Notes under the pieces: model-generated
Seen by the model: only the letters and a program-made list of their open reading frames with translations
Databases searched by the model: none
What the model was told of the DNA's origin: nothing
Assembly: GCA_031273285.1 (NCBI GenBank)
Contig: JAISSE010000064.1
Location: forward strand, 1-8,074
From: Prevotellaceae bacterium
Lineage (GTDB): Bacteria > Bacteroidota > Bacteroidia > Bacteroidales > UBA932
DNA length: 8,074 nucleotides
Direction: 5' to 3'
Program-made: the position numbers and the translations under genes
Shown: piece by piece, positions 1 through 6,128 of the stretch
Numbering within the stretch: the first letter of the stretch is position 1
How the letters are laid out: each line of letters opens with the position of its first letter

Positions 1-380
1 TGGGTAAACCCGCCCGCATCAACAGAGAAAAGTCCTTGTTAAAAGCCACTTACACCAGAGACGTCATATCGGGAAGCGTTGTTTTTATCGACCATTTCGG
101 AAATCTTATTACGAACATCACCCGCGAACTGTTTGATTCGGTGGGAAAAGGACGACCGTTCGGCATATTTGTCAGGGGCAGCAGGAAATTTGAAATAACC
201 GGAATATCAACAGAATACAGCACTATCGGAAACAGACAGCCTTATCTGGCAATATTTAATTCGTTCGGAGTTTTGGAAATTGCCCAGTTGAATGACAATT
301 TTGCCCAGCTGGAGAACTGTGACATCACATCAAGTGTGGAAATCAAGTTCACCGAAGACAGCAGCAGACTGTTTTATTAA
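1..380 (+). CDS. SAM hydroxide adenosyltransferase (DUF62 / SAM hydrolase family), C-terminal part
   Basis: Partial gene; the 5' part lies outside the window. The frame is open from the left edge (first full codon at base 3) and gives 125 residues before TAA at 378-380. The segment GSVVFIDHFGNLITNI, followed later by NSFGVLEIAQLNDNFAQL, is typical of the C-terminal beta-barrel domain of the DUF62 family, whose members hydrolyse S-adenosylmethionine to adenosine and methionine and are related to fluorinases and chlorinases. The N-terminal domain with most active-site residues is not visible, so activity cannot be judged. A TTG at base 36 could be read as a start, but the frame continues upstream and the domain begins earlier, so I treat it as internal. 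It is followed by hairpins and a long gap, so it is probably the last gene of its transcription unit. Confidence 0.85.
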   Translation, partial: GKPARINREKSLLKATYTRDVISGSVVFIDHFGNLITNITRELFDSVGKGRPFGIFVRGSRKFEITGISTEYSTIGNRQPYLAIFNSFGVLEIAQLNDNFAQLENCDITSSVEIKFTEDSSRLFY

Positions 381-382
381 GC

Positions 383-404
383 ATTGTTTAAATCATTAAA
401 CAAT
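383..404 (+). terminator. AT-rich stem-loop directly after the SAM hydrolase stop codon
   Basis: A perfect 9-bp inverted repeat (attgtttaa at 383-391, ttaaacaat at 396-404) with a 4-base loop begins two bases after the stop codon. The position suits transcript ending or 3'-end protection. It has no GC-rich stem and no clean T tract, so termination is uncertain. Confidence 0.35.
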
Positions 405-422
405 AATAATATATAATTATTA

Positions 423-478
423 TGCAGCAATTATATTATTTTTTTAAAACATAATGTTTCGGCTGCATTATTTTTTAT
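423..478 (+). terminator. Possible rho-independent terminator with long loop
   Basis: The 6-bp arms tgcagc (423-428) and gctgca (462-467) can pair around a 33-base AT-rich loop that may itself fold partly. A T-rich run (ttattttttat, 468-478) follows directly. A GC-containing stem plus T tract, 43 bases after the upstream stop codon, fits a terminator. The loop is longer than usual. Confidence 0.4.
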
Positions 479-797
479 ATGATTAAGAATAAACCTGTTA
501 AAGGGATATTTAAAATTTACCTACTGTTTTATGATGTAAGTTCAAATAACAATTACACGTAAATTGATAATTATTAACTATATGATGTTATTATATAGCT
601 AATACATTATTTTTTGAAAACATTATCTTATAGAAACATTGTTTTTGTATATATGCGATTTTCAATGATTTAAATTGATTTAAACACTTCGGATATGTAA
701 CGGAATAAATCGCCGTATTTTGGCACATGAATGACACAGATTGGAGAATTGAGGACTGGACTAAGGCATTGTACAAAAATAAACGGGACATTTATTT
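479..797. other. AT-rich non-coding stretch, no gene recognised
   Basis: This stretch is strongly AT-rich compared with the flanking genes, especially up to about 700. Short open frames on both strands give low-complexity peptides with no family resemblance. A small direct repeat, gatttaaa twice, lies at 667-684. I found no good TTTG / TAnnTTTG promoter pair, no tRNA and no DnaA-box cluster. From about 730 the base composition rises towards that of the repeat cluster that follows. Confidence 0.5.
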
Positions 798-820
798 ACA
801 TTCCGTCCCTGACGGGACGG
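798..820 (+). repeat. REP-like palindrome A
   Basis: Leader acatt, then stem ccgtccc (803-809) and gggacgg (814-820) with loop tgac. It is an exact inverted copy of unit D. Confidence 0.75.
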
Positions 821-846
821 TTAATTGTGGCGGGTGCTATTCTAGT

Positions 847-874
847 CTACCAACATTCCGTCCCTAACGGGACG
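847..874 (+). repeat. REP-like palindrome B
   Basis: Leader ctaccaacatt, then stem cgtccc (859-864) and gggacg (869-874) with loop taac. Same orientation as A, with a longer conserved leader shared with C. Confidence 0.75.
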
Positions 875-1040
875 AGCAATGCCGCGACCATGTCACAAAT
901 CAATTACAGATTACGAAACGCAAGTTCGACGCAGTCAATTACAAATTACGAACTGGCGGGACGAGCAATGCAACGACCCTGCCACAAATCAATTACAAAT
1001 TACGAACTGACGGGACGGGACGGGCAATGTCGACCCTGTC
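869..1040. repeat. Degenerate direct repeats inside the REP-like cluster
   Basis: A unit starting gggacgagcaatgc, then a cgacc-containing link, cacaaat and caattacaNattacgaa, occurs at 869-917 and again at 958-1006. A third, shortened start (gggacgggcaatgt) lies at 1017-1030 and runs into palindrome C. The caattacaaattacgaa part also occurs separately at 936-952. A short gggac tandem lies at 1012-1024. The pattern suggests local duplication or repeated insertion of related elements. Confidence 0.6.
910..940 (+). repeat. Dispersed 31-bp core, copy 1
   Basis: Starts attacgaaacg and ends gtcaatt. It matches the reverse complement of 6324-6354 at 29 of 31 positions; both differences are C here and T in the other copy. 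Its presence in two unrelated intergenic regions marks it as a dispersed non-coding repeat. Confidence 0.7.
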
Positions 1041-1064
1041 CCGTCAGGGACAGAATGTTGGTAG
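1036..1064 (-). repeat. REP-like palindrome C (inverted)
   Basis: Stem ctgtccc (1036-1042) and gggacag (1047-1053) with loop gtca, followed by aatgttggtag, the reverse complement of the B leader. One stem pair differs from A and D (T-A for C-G) but pairing is kept, a compensatory change. Confidence 0.75.
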
Positions 1065-1087
1065 AAAACAGTATCAGTCACAAACGA

Positions 1088-1110
1088 CCGTCCCGTCAGG
1101 GACGGAATGT
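1088..1110 (-). repeat. REP-like palindrome D (inverted)
   Basis: Stem ccgtccc (1088-1094) and gggacgg (1099-1105) with loop gtca, then aatgt. Exact reverse complement of unit A and the right boundary of the mirrored cluster. Confidence 0.75.
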
Positions 1111-1187
1111 GTTTGTTTTTCCGCTAATGTATCGTTTGTTTGTGAACAAATCCTAAACACCTGTTGCAAATTACAAGAGAGAGGAAG

Positions 1188-1216
1188 AATCCTGTTAATC
1201 CTGCAAAAAATCCTGT
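1188..1216. repeat. Short aatcctg direct repeats
   Basis: Three copies of aatcctg begin at 1188, 1197 and 1209, each followed by t or by c plus an A run. Similar aatcctg / aatccgt strings are, as I recall, frequent in Bacteroidetes intergenic DNA. They lie just upstream of the promoter of the nitroreductase-ilvC-leuA operon; no function is visible. Confidence 0.4.
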
Positions 1217-1243
1217 AAATTTCGCTACCCCTTTACCCTTTTT

Positions 1244-1275
1244 TTTGCGTGTATTAAAATTTTGCATTACATTTG
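1244..1275 (+). promoter_or_regulatory. Bacteroidetes-type promoter for nitroreductase-ilvC-leuA
   Basis: TTTG at 1244-1247 and TACATTTG at 1268-1275 with a 20-base spacer match the Bacteroidetes primary sigma consensus (-33 TTTG, -7 TAnnTTTG). Transcription would start near 1281, giving a leader of about 40 bases before the ATG at 1322. Confidence 0.6.
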
Positions 1276-1321
1276 CAAAAATTATGACGGATATAACGAA
1301 TAACATCATGTTACATTGAAT

Positions 1322-1834
1322 ATGGAATTTATAGATTTGATAACTAAACGGTTTTCCGCAAGAAAATACAGTGAAAAAAAAGTAGAGCGGGAAAAATTGC
1401 AGAAGATTCTTGAAGCGGCGCGACTTGCTCCCACCGCCTGCAACAATCAACCGTTCAGGCTGATTGTCGTCGAAAGCGATGAAGGCATGGCAAAGCTCAA
1501 AAAAGCGTCGAAAACATTTGATGCGCCTCTGGCAATAATCGTATGTTCCGGTCGGGACGAATGCTGGCAACGTCCGTGCGACCGGAAAAAATCCGGCGAC
1601 ATCGATGCAAGTATCGTAACCGACCACATGATGCTGCAAGCCGCCGAATCGGGTTTGGGAAGCGTGTGGGTATGCAGTTTCGACCCCGAAATTTTGAGGA
1701 AAGAATTTAATATTCCCGAAAATTTCGAGCCGGTAAATCTGCTGATTATCGGATATTCGACGGATGAAGCGCCGAATCCGAGGCATTTTATCCGGAAAAA
1801 TTTGAATGAGATAGTAATAAAAGAAAGTTTTTAA
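1322..1834 (+). CDS. Nitroreductase-family FMN protein
   Basis: A 170-residue protein of the nitroreductase fold, at the short end of the family. Visible motifs are RFSARKY (10-16), the usual N-terminal FMN-phosphate-binding arginine motif; APTACNNQPF (36-45), the family's conserved SxxNxQPW-like loop; GLGSVW (111-116), and a C-terminal IIGY (142-145). Such proteins bind FMN, usually as dimers, and reduce nitro compounds, quinones or other substrates with NAD(P)H; the true substrate is unknown. I chose ATG 1322 over the in-frame TTG at 1316 because family members start close to this point. The promoter at 1244-1275 lies just upstream and ilvC begins 21 bases downstream, so co-transcription is likely. 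Whether it has any role in branched-chain amino acid synthesis cannot be told. Confidence 0.85.
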   Translation: MEFIDLITKRFSARKYSEKKVEREKLQKILEAARLAPTACNNQPFRLIVVESDEGMAKLKKASKTFDAPLAIIVCSGRDECWQRPCDRKKSGDIDASIVTDHMMLQAAESGLGSVWVCSFDPEILRKEFNIPENFEPVNLLIIGYSTDEAPNPRHFIRKNLNEIVIKESF

Positions 1835-1855
1835 TAATCCAAATATTTTTAAATT

Positions 1856-2902
1856 ATGGCGATAATGAATTTTGGCGGAGTAGAGGAAAAGGTAGTAACA
1901 CGTGAAGAATTTCCTCTGTCCAAAGCAAAAGAAGTATTAAAAAATGAGGTCATTGCGGTCATCGGCTACGGTGTTCAGGGACCCGGACAGTCGTTAAACC
2001 TGCGCGACAACGGATTCAATGTAATTGTCGGTCAAAGAAAGGGCGGCAGGACATGGGACAAAGCCGTTGCCGACGGCTGGGTTCCCGGCAAAACGCTTTT
2101 CGAGATAGAAGAGGCATGCAGCAGGGGGACTGTCGTTCAGTATCTTTTGTCGGATGCGGCACAGATAGAAGTATGGTCGAAGGTCAAACCTCACCTCACC
2201 GCCGGCAAGGCGCTGTATTTCTCTCACGGTTTCGGCATTACGTACAAGGAACGCACGGGAATCATCCCTCCGGCGGACATTGACGTCATCCTTGTGGCGC
2301 CGAAAGGTTCGGGAACATCTTTAAGGAGAATGTTTCTGGAAGGACGCGGACTGAACTCAAGCTATGCCGTTTTTCAGGATGCGACAGGCAAAGCCTTCGA
2401 CAGAGTGATTGCGCTGGGCATCGGCGTGGGTTCGGGTTATCTGTTCGAAACGGATTTCAAACGCGAGGTTTATTCCGACCTTACCGGAGAACGCGGAACG
2501 CTTATGGGCGCAATACAGGGACTTCTGCTTGCTCAGTACGAAGTATTGCGCGAAAACGGGCATTCGCCTTCGGAAGCCTTCAACGAAACGGTTGAGGAAC
2601 TTACACAGTCGTTAATGCCTCTGTTTGCCGAAAACGGGATGGACTGGATGTATGCAAACTGCTCTACTACCGCTCAGCGGGGAGCTTTGGACTGGATGAC
2701 TCCCTTCCACGACGCAACAAAACCCGTATTCGAAAAACTCTATCGGGAAGTTGCCGCCGGCAATGAGGCTCAGCGTTCCATCGACAGCAATTCGAAAGCC
2801 GACTACAGGGAAAAACTCGAAGAAGAATTGAAAGCCCTGCGCGAAAGCGAAATGTGGAGAACCGGCGCTGTTGTCAGGAAATTGAGACCGGAAAACAATT
2901 AA
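1856..2902 (+). CDS. ilvC: Ketol-acid reductoisomerase
   Basis: IlvC converts acetolactate or acetohydroxybutyrate to the dihydroxy acid using NADPH and Mg2+, the second common step of valine and isoleucine synthesis, in the cytoplasm. The 348-residue protein has the Rossmann motif GYGVQG (37-42), followed by VGQRKGG, where basic residues would suit NADPH. HGFG (124-127) carries the catalytic histidine. The metal ligands are D208 and E212 in DLTGERGTLMG, and ETVEELTQSLMPL and CSTTAQRGAL (269-278) belong to the knotted C-terminal domain. The length fits the single-knot class I enzyme. ATG 1856 gives MAIMNFGG, matching the start typical of Bacteroides IlvC, rather than the second ATG at 1865. 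leuA follows after 16 bases. ilvD, ilvB and ilvN, often adjacent in Bacteroides relatives, are not in this window. Confidence 0.97.
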   Translation: MAIMNFGGVEEKVVTREEFPLSKAKEVLKNEVIAVIGYGVQGPGQSLNLRDNGFNVIVGQRKGGRTWDKAVADGWVPGKTLFEIEEACSRGTVVQYLLSDAAQIEVWSKVKPHLTAGKALYFSHGFGITYKERTGIIPPADIDVILVAPKGSGTSLRRMFLEGRGLNSSYAVFQDATGKAFDRVIALGIGVGSGYLFETDFKREVYSDLTGERGTLMGAIQGLLLAQYEVLRENGHSPSEAFNETVEELTQSLMPLFAENGMDWMYANCSTTAQRGALDWMTPFHDATKPVFEKLYREVAAGNEAQRSIDSNSKADYREKLEEELKALRESEMWRTGAVVRKLRPENN

Positions 2903-2918
2903 TCCGTAAAACTCTGGA

Positions 2919-4427
2919 ATGGATAAATTATATATTTTCGATACCACCCTGCGCGACGGTGAACAGGTTCCCGGATGCCAGCTGAATACGGTCGAAAAGA
3001 TTGAAGTGGCGAAAGCGCTGGAATCTCTTGGCGTGGACATTATCGAGGCGGGATTTCCCGTCTCAAGTCCCGGAGACTTCAATTCCGTCGTCGAACTGTC
3101 CAAAGCGGTAACCTGGCCCTCGATATGCGCTCTGACCCGCGCGGTGGAAAAGGATATCGACGTAGCCGCCGAAGCCCTGCAGTATGCAAAACGAAAACGG
3201 ATACATACGGGTATCGGAACATCTGTCTACCATATTCAATACAAGCTGAACAGCACTCAGGACGAGATTATCGAACGGGCTGTCGCCGCGGTGAAATATG
3301 CAAAGAAATATGTGGAAGACGTGGAATTTTACGCCGAAGATGCGGGACGTACCGACAACGAATATCTGGCGCGTGTCGTTGAAGCCGTGATTAAAGCCGG
3401 CGCAACGGTGGTAAATATCCCCGATACGACGGGATACTGTCTGCCTTCGGATTATGCAGCCAAAATAAAATATCTGACGGAGAACGTGAGCAACATACAC
3501 AAAGCCGTTATTTCCACGCACTGCCACAACGACCTGGGAATGGCTACCGCAAATTCGCTCGCGGGAGTAATGAGCGGCGCGCGTCAGGTCGAAGTAACCG
3601 TAAACGGAATCGGCGAACGTGCTGGAAATACCGCTCTGGAAGAAGTAGTTATGGCAATCAAAAGCCACAGGGAATTTGATGTTGAGACAAATATCAACAC
3701 CCCGAATATCTGGGAAACAAGCAAACTCGTATCGACTTTGATGAACATGCCCGTACAGCCGAACAAGGCTATTGTCGGGCGCAACGCTTTTGCCCATTCT
3801 TCGGGTATTCATCAGGACGGTGTTCTCAAGAACAGAGAAAATTACGAAATCATTAACCCAAAGGATGTGGGTATCGACGAGAGTTCCATTGTCCTGACAG
3901 CCCGCAGCGGAAGGTCTGCCCTGAAACACAGGCTTGCCACTCTCGGCGTCATCAATATTGCGCAGGAGAAACTCGACGAAGTGTATCAGCAGTTCCTGCT
4001 GCTGGCTGACAGAAAGAAAAGTCTTACGGACAGCGATATACTTACACTTGTCGGCGAAAGGGAAAATGCGCACAAAAAGATAAAACTCGACTATCTTCAG
4101 GTGCTGTGCGGAAAACGTGTGCGGCAGGTGGCGACCATCAGGATAGATATTGCGGGTGAAAAATTCGAATCCACCGCTTCGGGAAACGGACCTATCGACG
4201 CTTCGATAAAAGCCGTGAAAGAGATTATCAAACGTCAGATGACCATTCAGGAATTTCTTATTCAGGCGATAACGAAAGGCAGCGACGATGTGGGAAAAGT
4301 TCACATCCAGGTGGAACACAACGGTAAAATTTACTACGGATTCGCTGCAAACACCGACATCGTAACGGCTTCCGTCGAAGCGTTTATAGATGCCGTAAAC
4401 AAATTTGATCAGAAAATGAAAAGTTGA
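2919..4427 (+). CDS. leuA: 2-isopropylmalate synthase
   Basis: LeuA condenses 2-oxoisovalerate with acetyl-CoA, the first committed step of leucine synthesis. The 502-residue protein has an N-terminal TIM-barrel of the HMG-CoA-lyase-like family: [10 protein letters not shown] (7-16) with metal ligand D8 and catalytic R12, STHCHNDLG (199-207) with metal ligands H201 and H203, and [11 protein letters not shown] (232-242) with metal ligand N237. SGIHQDG (295-301) follows in the linker region. Residues from about 390 to 500 form the LeuA dimerisation/allosteric domain (SGNGPIDA at 421-428), so leucine feedback inhibition is expected. This domain and the whole-length similarity favour LeuA over citramalate or homocitrate synthase. 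leuC, leuD and leuB do not follow; the next gene has its own promoter, so leuA probably ends this operon. A 10-bp palindrome aaacatgttt lies just after the stop. Confidence 0.95.
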   Translation: MDKLYIFDTTLRDGEQVPGCQLNTVEKIEVAKALESLGVDIIEAGFPVSSPGDFNSVVELSKAVTWPSICALTRAVEKDIDVAAEALQYAKRKRIHTGIGTSVYHIQYKLNSTQDEIIERAVAAVKYAKKYVEDVEFYAEDAGRTDNEYLARVVEAVIKAGATVVNIPDTTGYCLPSDYAAKIKYLTENVSNIHKAVISTHCHNDLGMATANSLAGVMSGARQVEVTVNGIGERAGNTALEEVVMAIKSHREFDVETNINTPNIWETSKLVSTLMNMPVQPNKAIVGRNAFAHSSGIHQDGVLKNRENYEIINPKDVGIDESSIVLTARSGRSALKHRLATLGVINIAQEKLDEVYQQFLLLADRKKSLTDSDILTLVGERENAHKKIKLDYLQVLCGKRVRQVATIRIDIAGEKFESTASGNGPIDASIKAVKEIIKRQMTIQEFLIQAITKGSDDVGKVHIQVEHNGKIYYGFAANTDIVTASVEAFIDAVNKFDQKMKS

Positions 4428-4465
4428 TAAAACATGTTTGGAAATCGACAGATTGCACAATAATA

Positions 4466-4495
4466 TTTGCGTTTCATTTATTTTGTGTACATTTG
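4466..4495 (+). promoter_or_regulatory. Bacteroidetes-type promoter for the Gfo/Idh/MocA-like gene and pssA
   Basis: TTTG at 4466-4469 and TACATTTG at 4488-4495, spacer 18 bases, fit the Bacteroidetes promoter pattern with a slightly short spacer. The -7 element is identical to the one at 1268-1275. The start site would lie near 4501, about 25 bases before the ATG. Confidence 0.55.
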
Positions 4496-4524
4496 CGGAA
4501 AAATCCGAAGAAAAATAAATTTGT

Positions 4525-5406
4525 ATGGATTTGATAAAAATAGCATTTGTAGGGAACTCGGAAAATTTCGATGCATACAGGAAAGTTCTTGCCCGTTTCA
4601 ACGAAGACGTTGAATTTTCCGGTGCATGGTTTCCCAACGACAAACCGGAAGACTATTCCGACACGGAATTTGATTCTCTGGAAGACTTGCTTGCCGCTTC
4701 CAACGCCGTCATATTTCTGGGCAAAGTACGCAGAAAGCTCATCTCCGACTCTATCAAAGCCTTCAGGCACATCTTTGTCGAAGATTATGACATGCTGATG
4801 AATGCCGAAGTAAAGTATCTGTCCGACCTTGCCGTCGAAGCAAAAATCATGGCGCAGGTGTCGTTTCCCAAAATATATTTCTGGGGAATAGAAGATATTG
4901 TTGATGAATATCGTGCAATACGGAACATATTCTTCAACAGGGAATATCTGTATCTGCAGCAGCGGCAGGAACCCGATATTATTCCGGAGATAATGTCGTC
5001 GATAATACTTGTCGGCGAGGATGTAGTGAGGGCAAGCCGGACGGTTTATCCTCTGATTTCAAGACGCACCGAAATGCAGATCGTGAATCTTGAATTTGTA
5101 ACGGGAGCAACATCGTCAATAACCGGCATACCGGTAGGCTTTTTCGAAAGACACGAATTGAGAATCATTGCTGAACGCAATCTTGCCTACATCGATTTGC
5201 GAAAAAGAGAATGGCACTCGCTCCGTCCGGCAAAAGCCATAACCGGCAATCTGATAAAGGGACTGGCGGGATTGCCCGAAGTTGGCGACCTCGAACAGTT
5301 CGAATTGCAGGACTTTATCTATTCGATAAAGGAAAACTCCAAACCGTTCATTTCGCTGACGGAAATTGTTCGGCTGCATAATTGCATGAAACTATTGGAC
5401 GATTGA
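4525..5406 (+). CDS. Divergent Gfo/Idh/MocA-like protein, probably not a normal dehydrogenase
   Basis: A 293-residue protein with the outline of a Gfo/Idh/MocA oxidoreductase. It begins with a Rossmann-like strand (IKIAFVGNSENF, 4-15), then VEFSGAWFPND, as in the second strand of that fold. HIFVEDYD (82-89) sits where family members have the EKP motif. A C-terminal half with NLEFVTGATSSI (188-199) and ELQDFIYSIKENSKPFISLTEIVRLHNCM (starting 260) resembles the usual ending. Two key features are missing: the glycine-rich GxGxxG is GNSENF, and the EKP lysine is replaced (EDY). NAD(P) binding and dehydrogenase activity are therefore doubtful. The gene has its own promoter and ends 5 bases before pssA, so the two are probably co-transcribed; a link to phospholipid synthesis is only a guess from position. 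The overall family call is moderate. Confidence 0.6.
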   Translation: MDLIKIAFVGNSENFDAYRKVLARFNEDVEFSGAWFPNDKPEDYSDTEFDSLEDLLAASNAVIFLGKVRRKLISDSIKAFRHIFVEDYDMLMNAEVKYLSDLAVEAKIMAQVSFPKIYFWGIEDIVDEYRAIRNIFFNREYLYLQQRQEPDIIPEIMSSIILVGEDVVRASRTVYPLISRRTEMQIVNLEFVTGATSSITGIPVGFFERHELRIIAERNLAYIDLRKREWHSLRPAKAITGNLIKGLAGLPEVGDLEQFELQDFIYSIKENSKPFISLTEIVRLHNCMKLLDD

Positions 5407-5411
5407 CTGCC

Positions 5412-6128
5412 ATGAAACCAATGCGAAGATTAATAAACAGTATTCCGAATATTTTGACTTCCGGAAATCTTTTTTGCGGATGCATTGCCGTTGTATCGGC
5501 TCTATCGGGAGATGTAAAGACGGCGGCGTATTTTATATTTGCCGCCGCAATACTGGATTTCTTCGACGGCTTTGTCGCCCGTCTGCTGAAAGCGCAGTCG
5601 CCGCTGGGTGTTCAGCTCGATTCGCTGGCGGATATGGTGAGCTTCGGAGTAGCGCCGTCCGCAATCATATTCCATGTCATGTCGGTTGCGCAGTTGCACA
5701 TCGGGCTGGAATTACCGGCATTTACCCCGTTCTGTGCCTTTTTTATCGCCGTATTTTCGGCATTGCGGCTGGCAAAGTTCAATATCGACGAAAGGCAGAC
5801 TACCGAATTTATCGGACTGCCCACTCCGGCATGTACTCTGTTTTTCTGCGGACTAATCGGGTTCGACATATTCACCGCCAAAGGGTTCTGGGTTTTGACG
5901 GCGCTTGTTCCGCTGTTTTGTTTCCTGCTGGTATGCAAACTGCCGATGTTTTCGCTGAAAATCAAAAAAAGTCCCGGTTTTGTAAAAAACTACGGTTTAC
6001 AGCTGCTGCTGCTGTGCTGCGCAATTGTGTTTGTCGCGCTCTGGCAGCTGAAAGGCATAAGCATGACGATAGCGCTTTACATTCTGTTTTCGGTCATCAA
6101 AAGAGTGGGGATTACAGTTCGGTTATGA
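5412..6128 (+). CDS. pssA: CDP-diacylglycerol-serine O-phosphatidyltransferase
   Basis: An integral membrane enzyme making phosphatidylserine from CDP-diacylglycerol and L-serine, the route to phosphatidylethanolamine. The CDP-alcohol phosphatidyltransferase signature D-x2-DG-x2-AR-x8-G-x3-D-x3-D is complete: D49, D52, G53, A56, R57, G66, D70, D74. The N-terminal IPNILTSGNLFCG (11-23) and the SFGVAPS segment (77-83) are typical of PssA rather than of phosphatidylglycerophosphate synthase. Several hydrophobic stretches are consistent with a multi-pass membrane protein. I chose ATG 5412 (238 residues, MKPMRRLINSIPN) because it lies 5 bases after the previous stop; an in-frame ATG at 5382 would overlap the upstream gene. 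The phosphatidylserine decarboxylase gene psd, often adjacent in Bacteroidetes, is not here. Confidence 0.92.
   Translation: MKPMRRLINSIPNILTSGNLFCGCIAVVSALSGDVKTAAYFIFAAAILDFFDGFVARLLKAQSPLGVQLDSLADMVSFGVAPSAIIFHVMSVAQLHIGLELPAFTPFCAFFIAVFSALRLAKFNIDERQTTEFIGLPTPACTLFFCGLIGFDIFTAKGFWVLTALVPLFCFLLVCKLPMFSLKIKKSPGFVKNYGLQLLLLCCAIVFVALWQLKGISMTIALYILFSVIKRVGITVRL

Larger units (their letters stand above)
798..1110. repeat. Composite REP-like repeat cluster with mirrored palindromes
   Basis: Four palindromic units with core cgtccc-NNNN-gggacg lie in this 313-bp block. Units A (798-820) and B (847-874) point one way; C (1036-1064) and D (1088-1110) point the other way. A and D are exact 23-bp reverse complements and form the ends; B and C match 17 of 18 bases over their ctaccaacatt-containing arm and lie inside. 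The outer spacing is about equal on both sides. Between B and C are direct repeats. The arrangement resembles clustered REP elements (BIME-like), which in other bacteria are mobilised by RAYT-type transposases. No transposase is present here. One open frame crosses the block, but its peptide is dictated by the repeats and is not a convincing gene. Confidence 0.75.

Noticed and set aside
1012..1024. G-quadruplex from three closely spaced GGG tracts
   Set aside because: A fourth GGG tract is not close enough; the tracts are explained by the gggac repeats.
798..1110. CRISPR array
   Set aside because: The units are in both orientations, irregularly spaced, and the intervening DNA is itself repetitive; no cas gene is nearby.
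731..1156. A 141-codon open frame on the + strand through the repeat cluster
   Set aside because: Its sequence is dictated by the palindromes and direct repeats (repeated SITNYEL peptides); it resembles no protein family and no ribosome-binding site or promoter was seen.
1124..1786. A 220-codon open frame on the - strand opposite the nitroreductase
   Set aside because: It is opposite a clear coding gene and its peptide shows no recognised domain.
3063..4643. A 526-codon open frame on the - strand opposite leuA
   Set aside because: It is the reverse-strand shadow of the well supported leuA gene and has no family features.
5474..6124. The upstream part of a long + strand frame overlapping pssA
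   Set aside because: It is out of frame with pssA, which has a complete catalytic signature; only the part from ATG 6125 was kept as a doubtful ORF.
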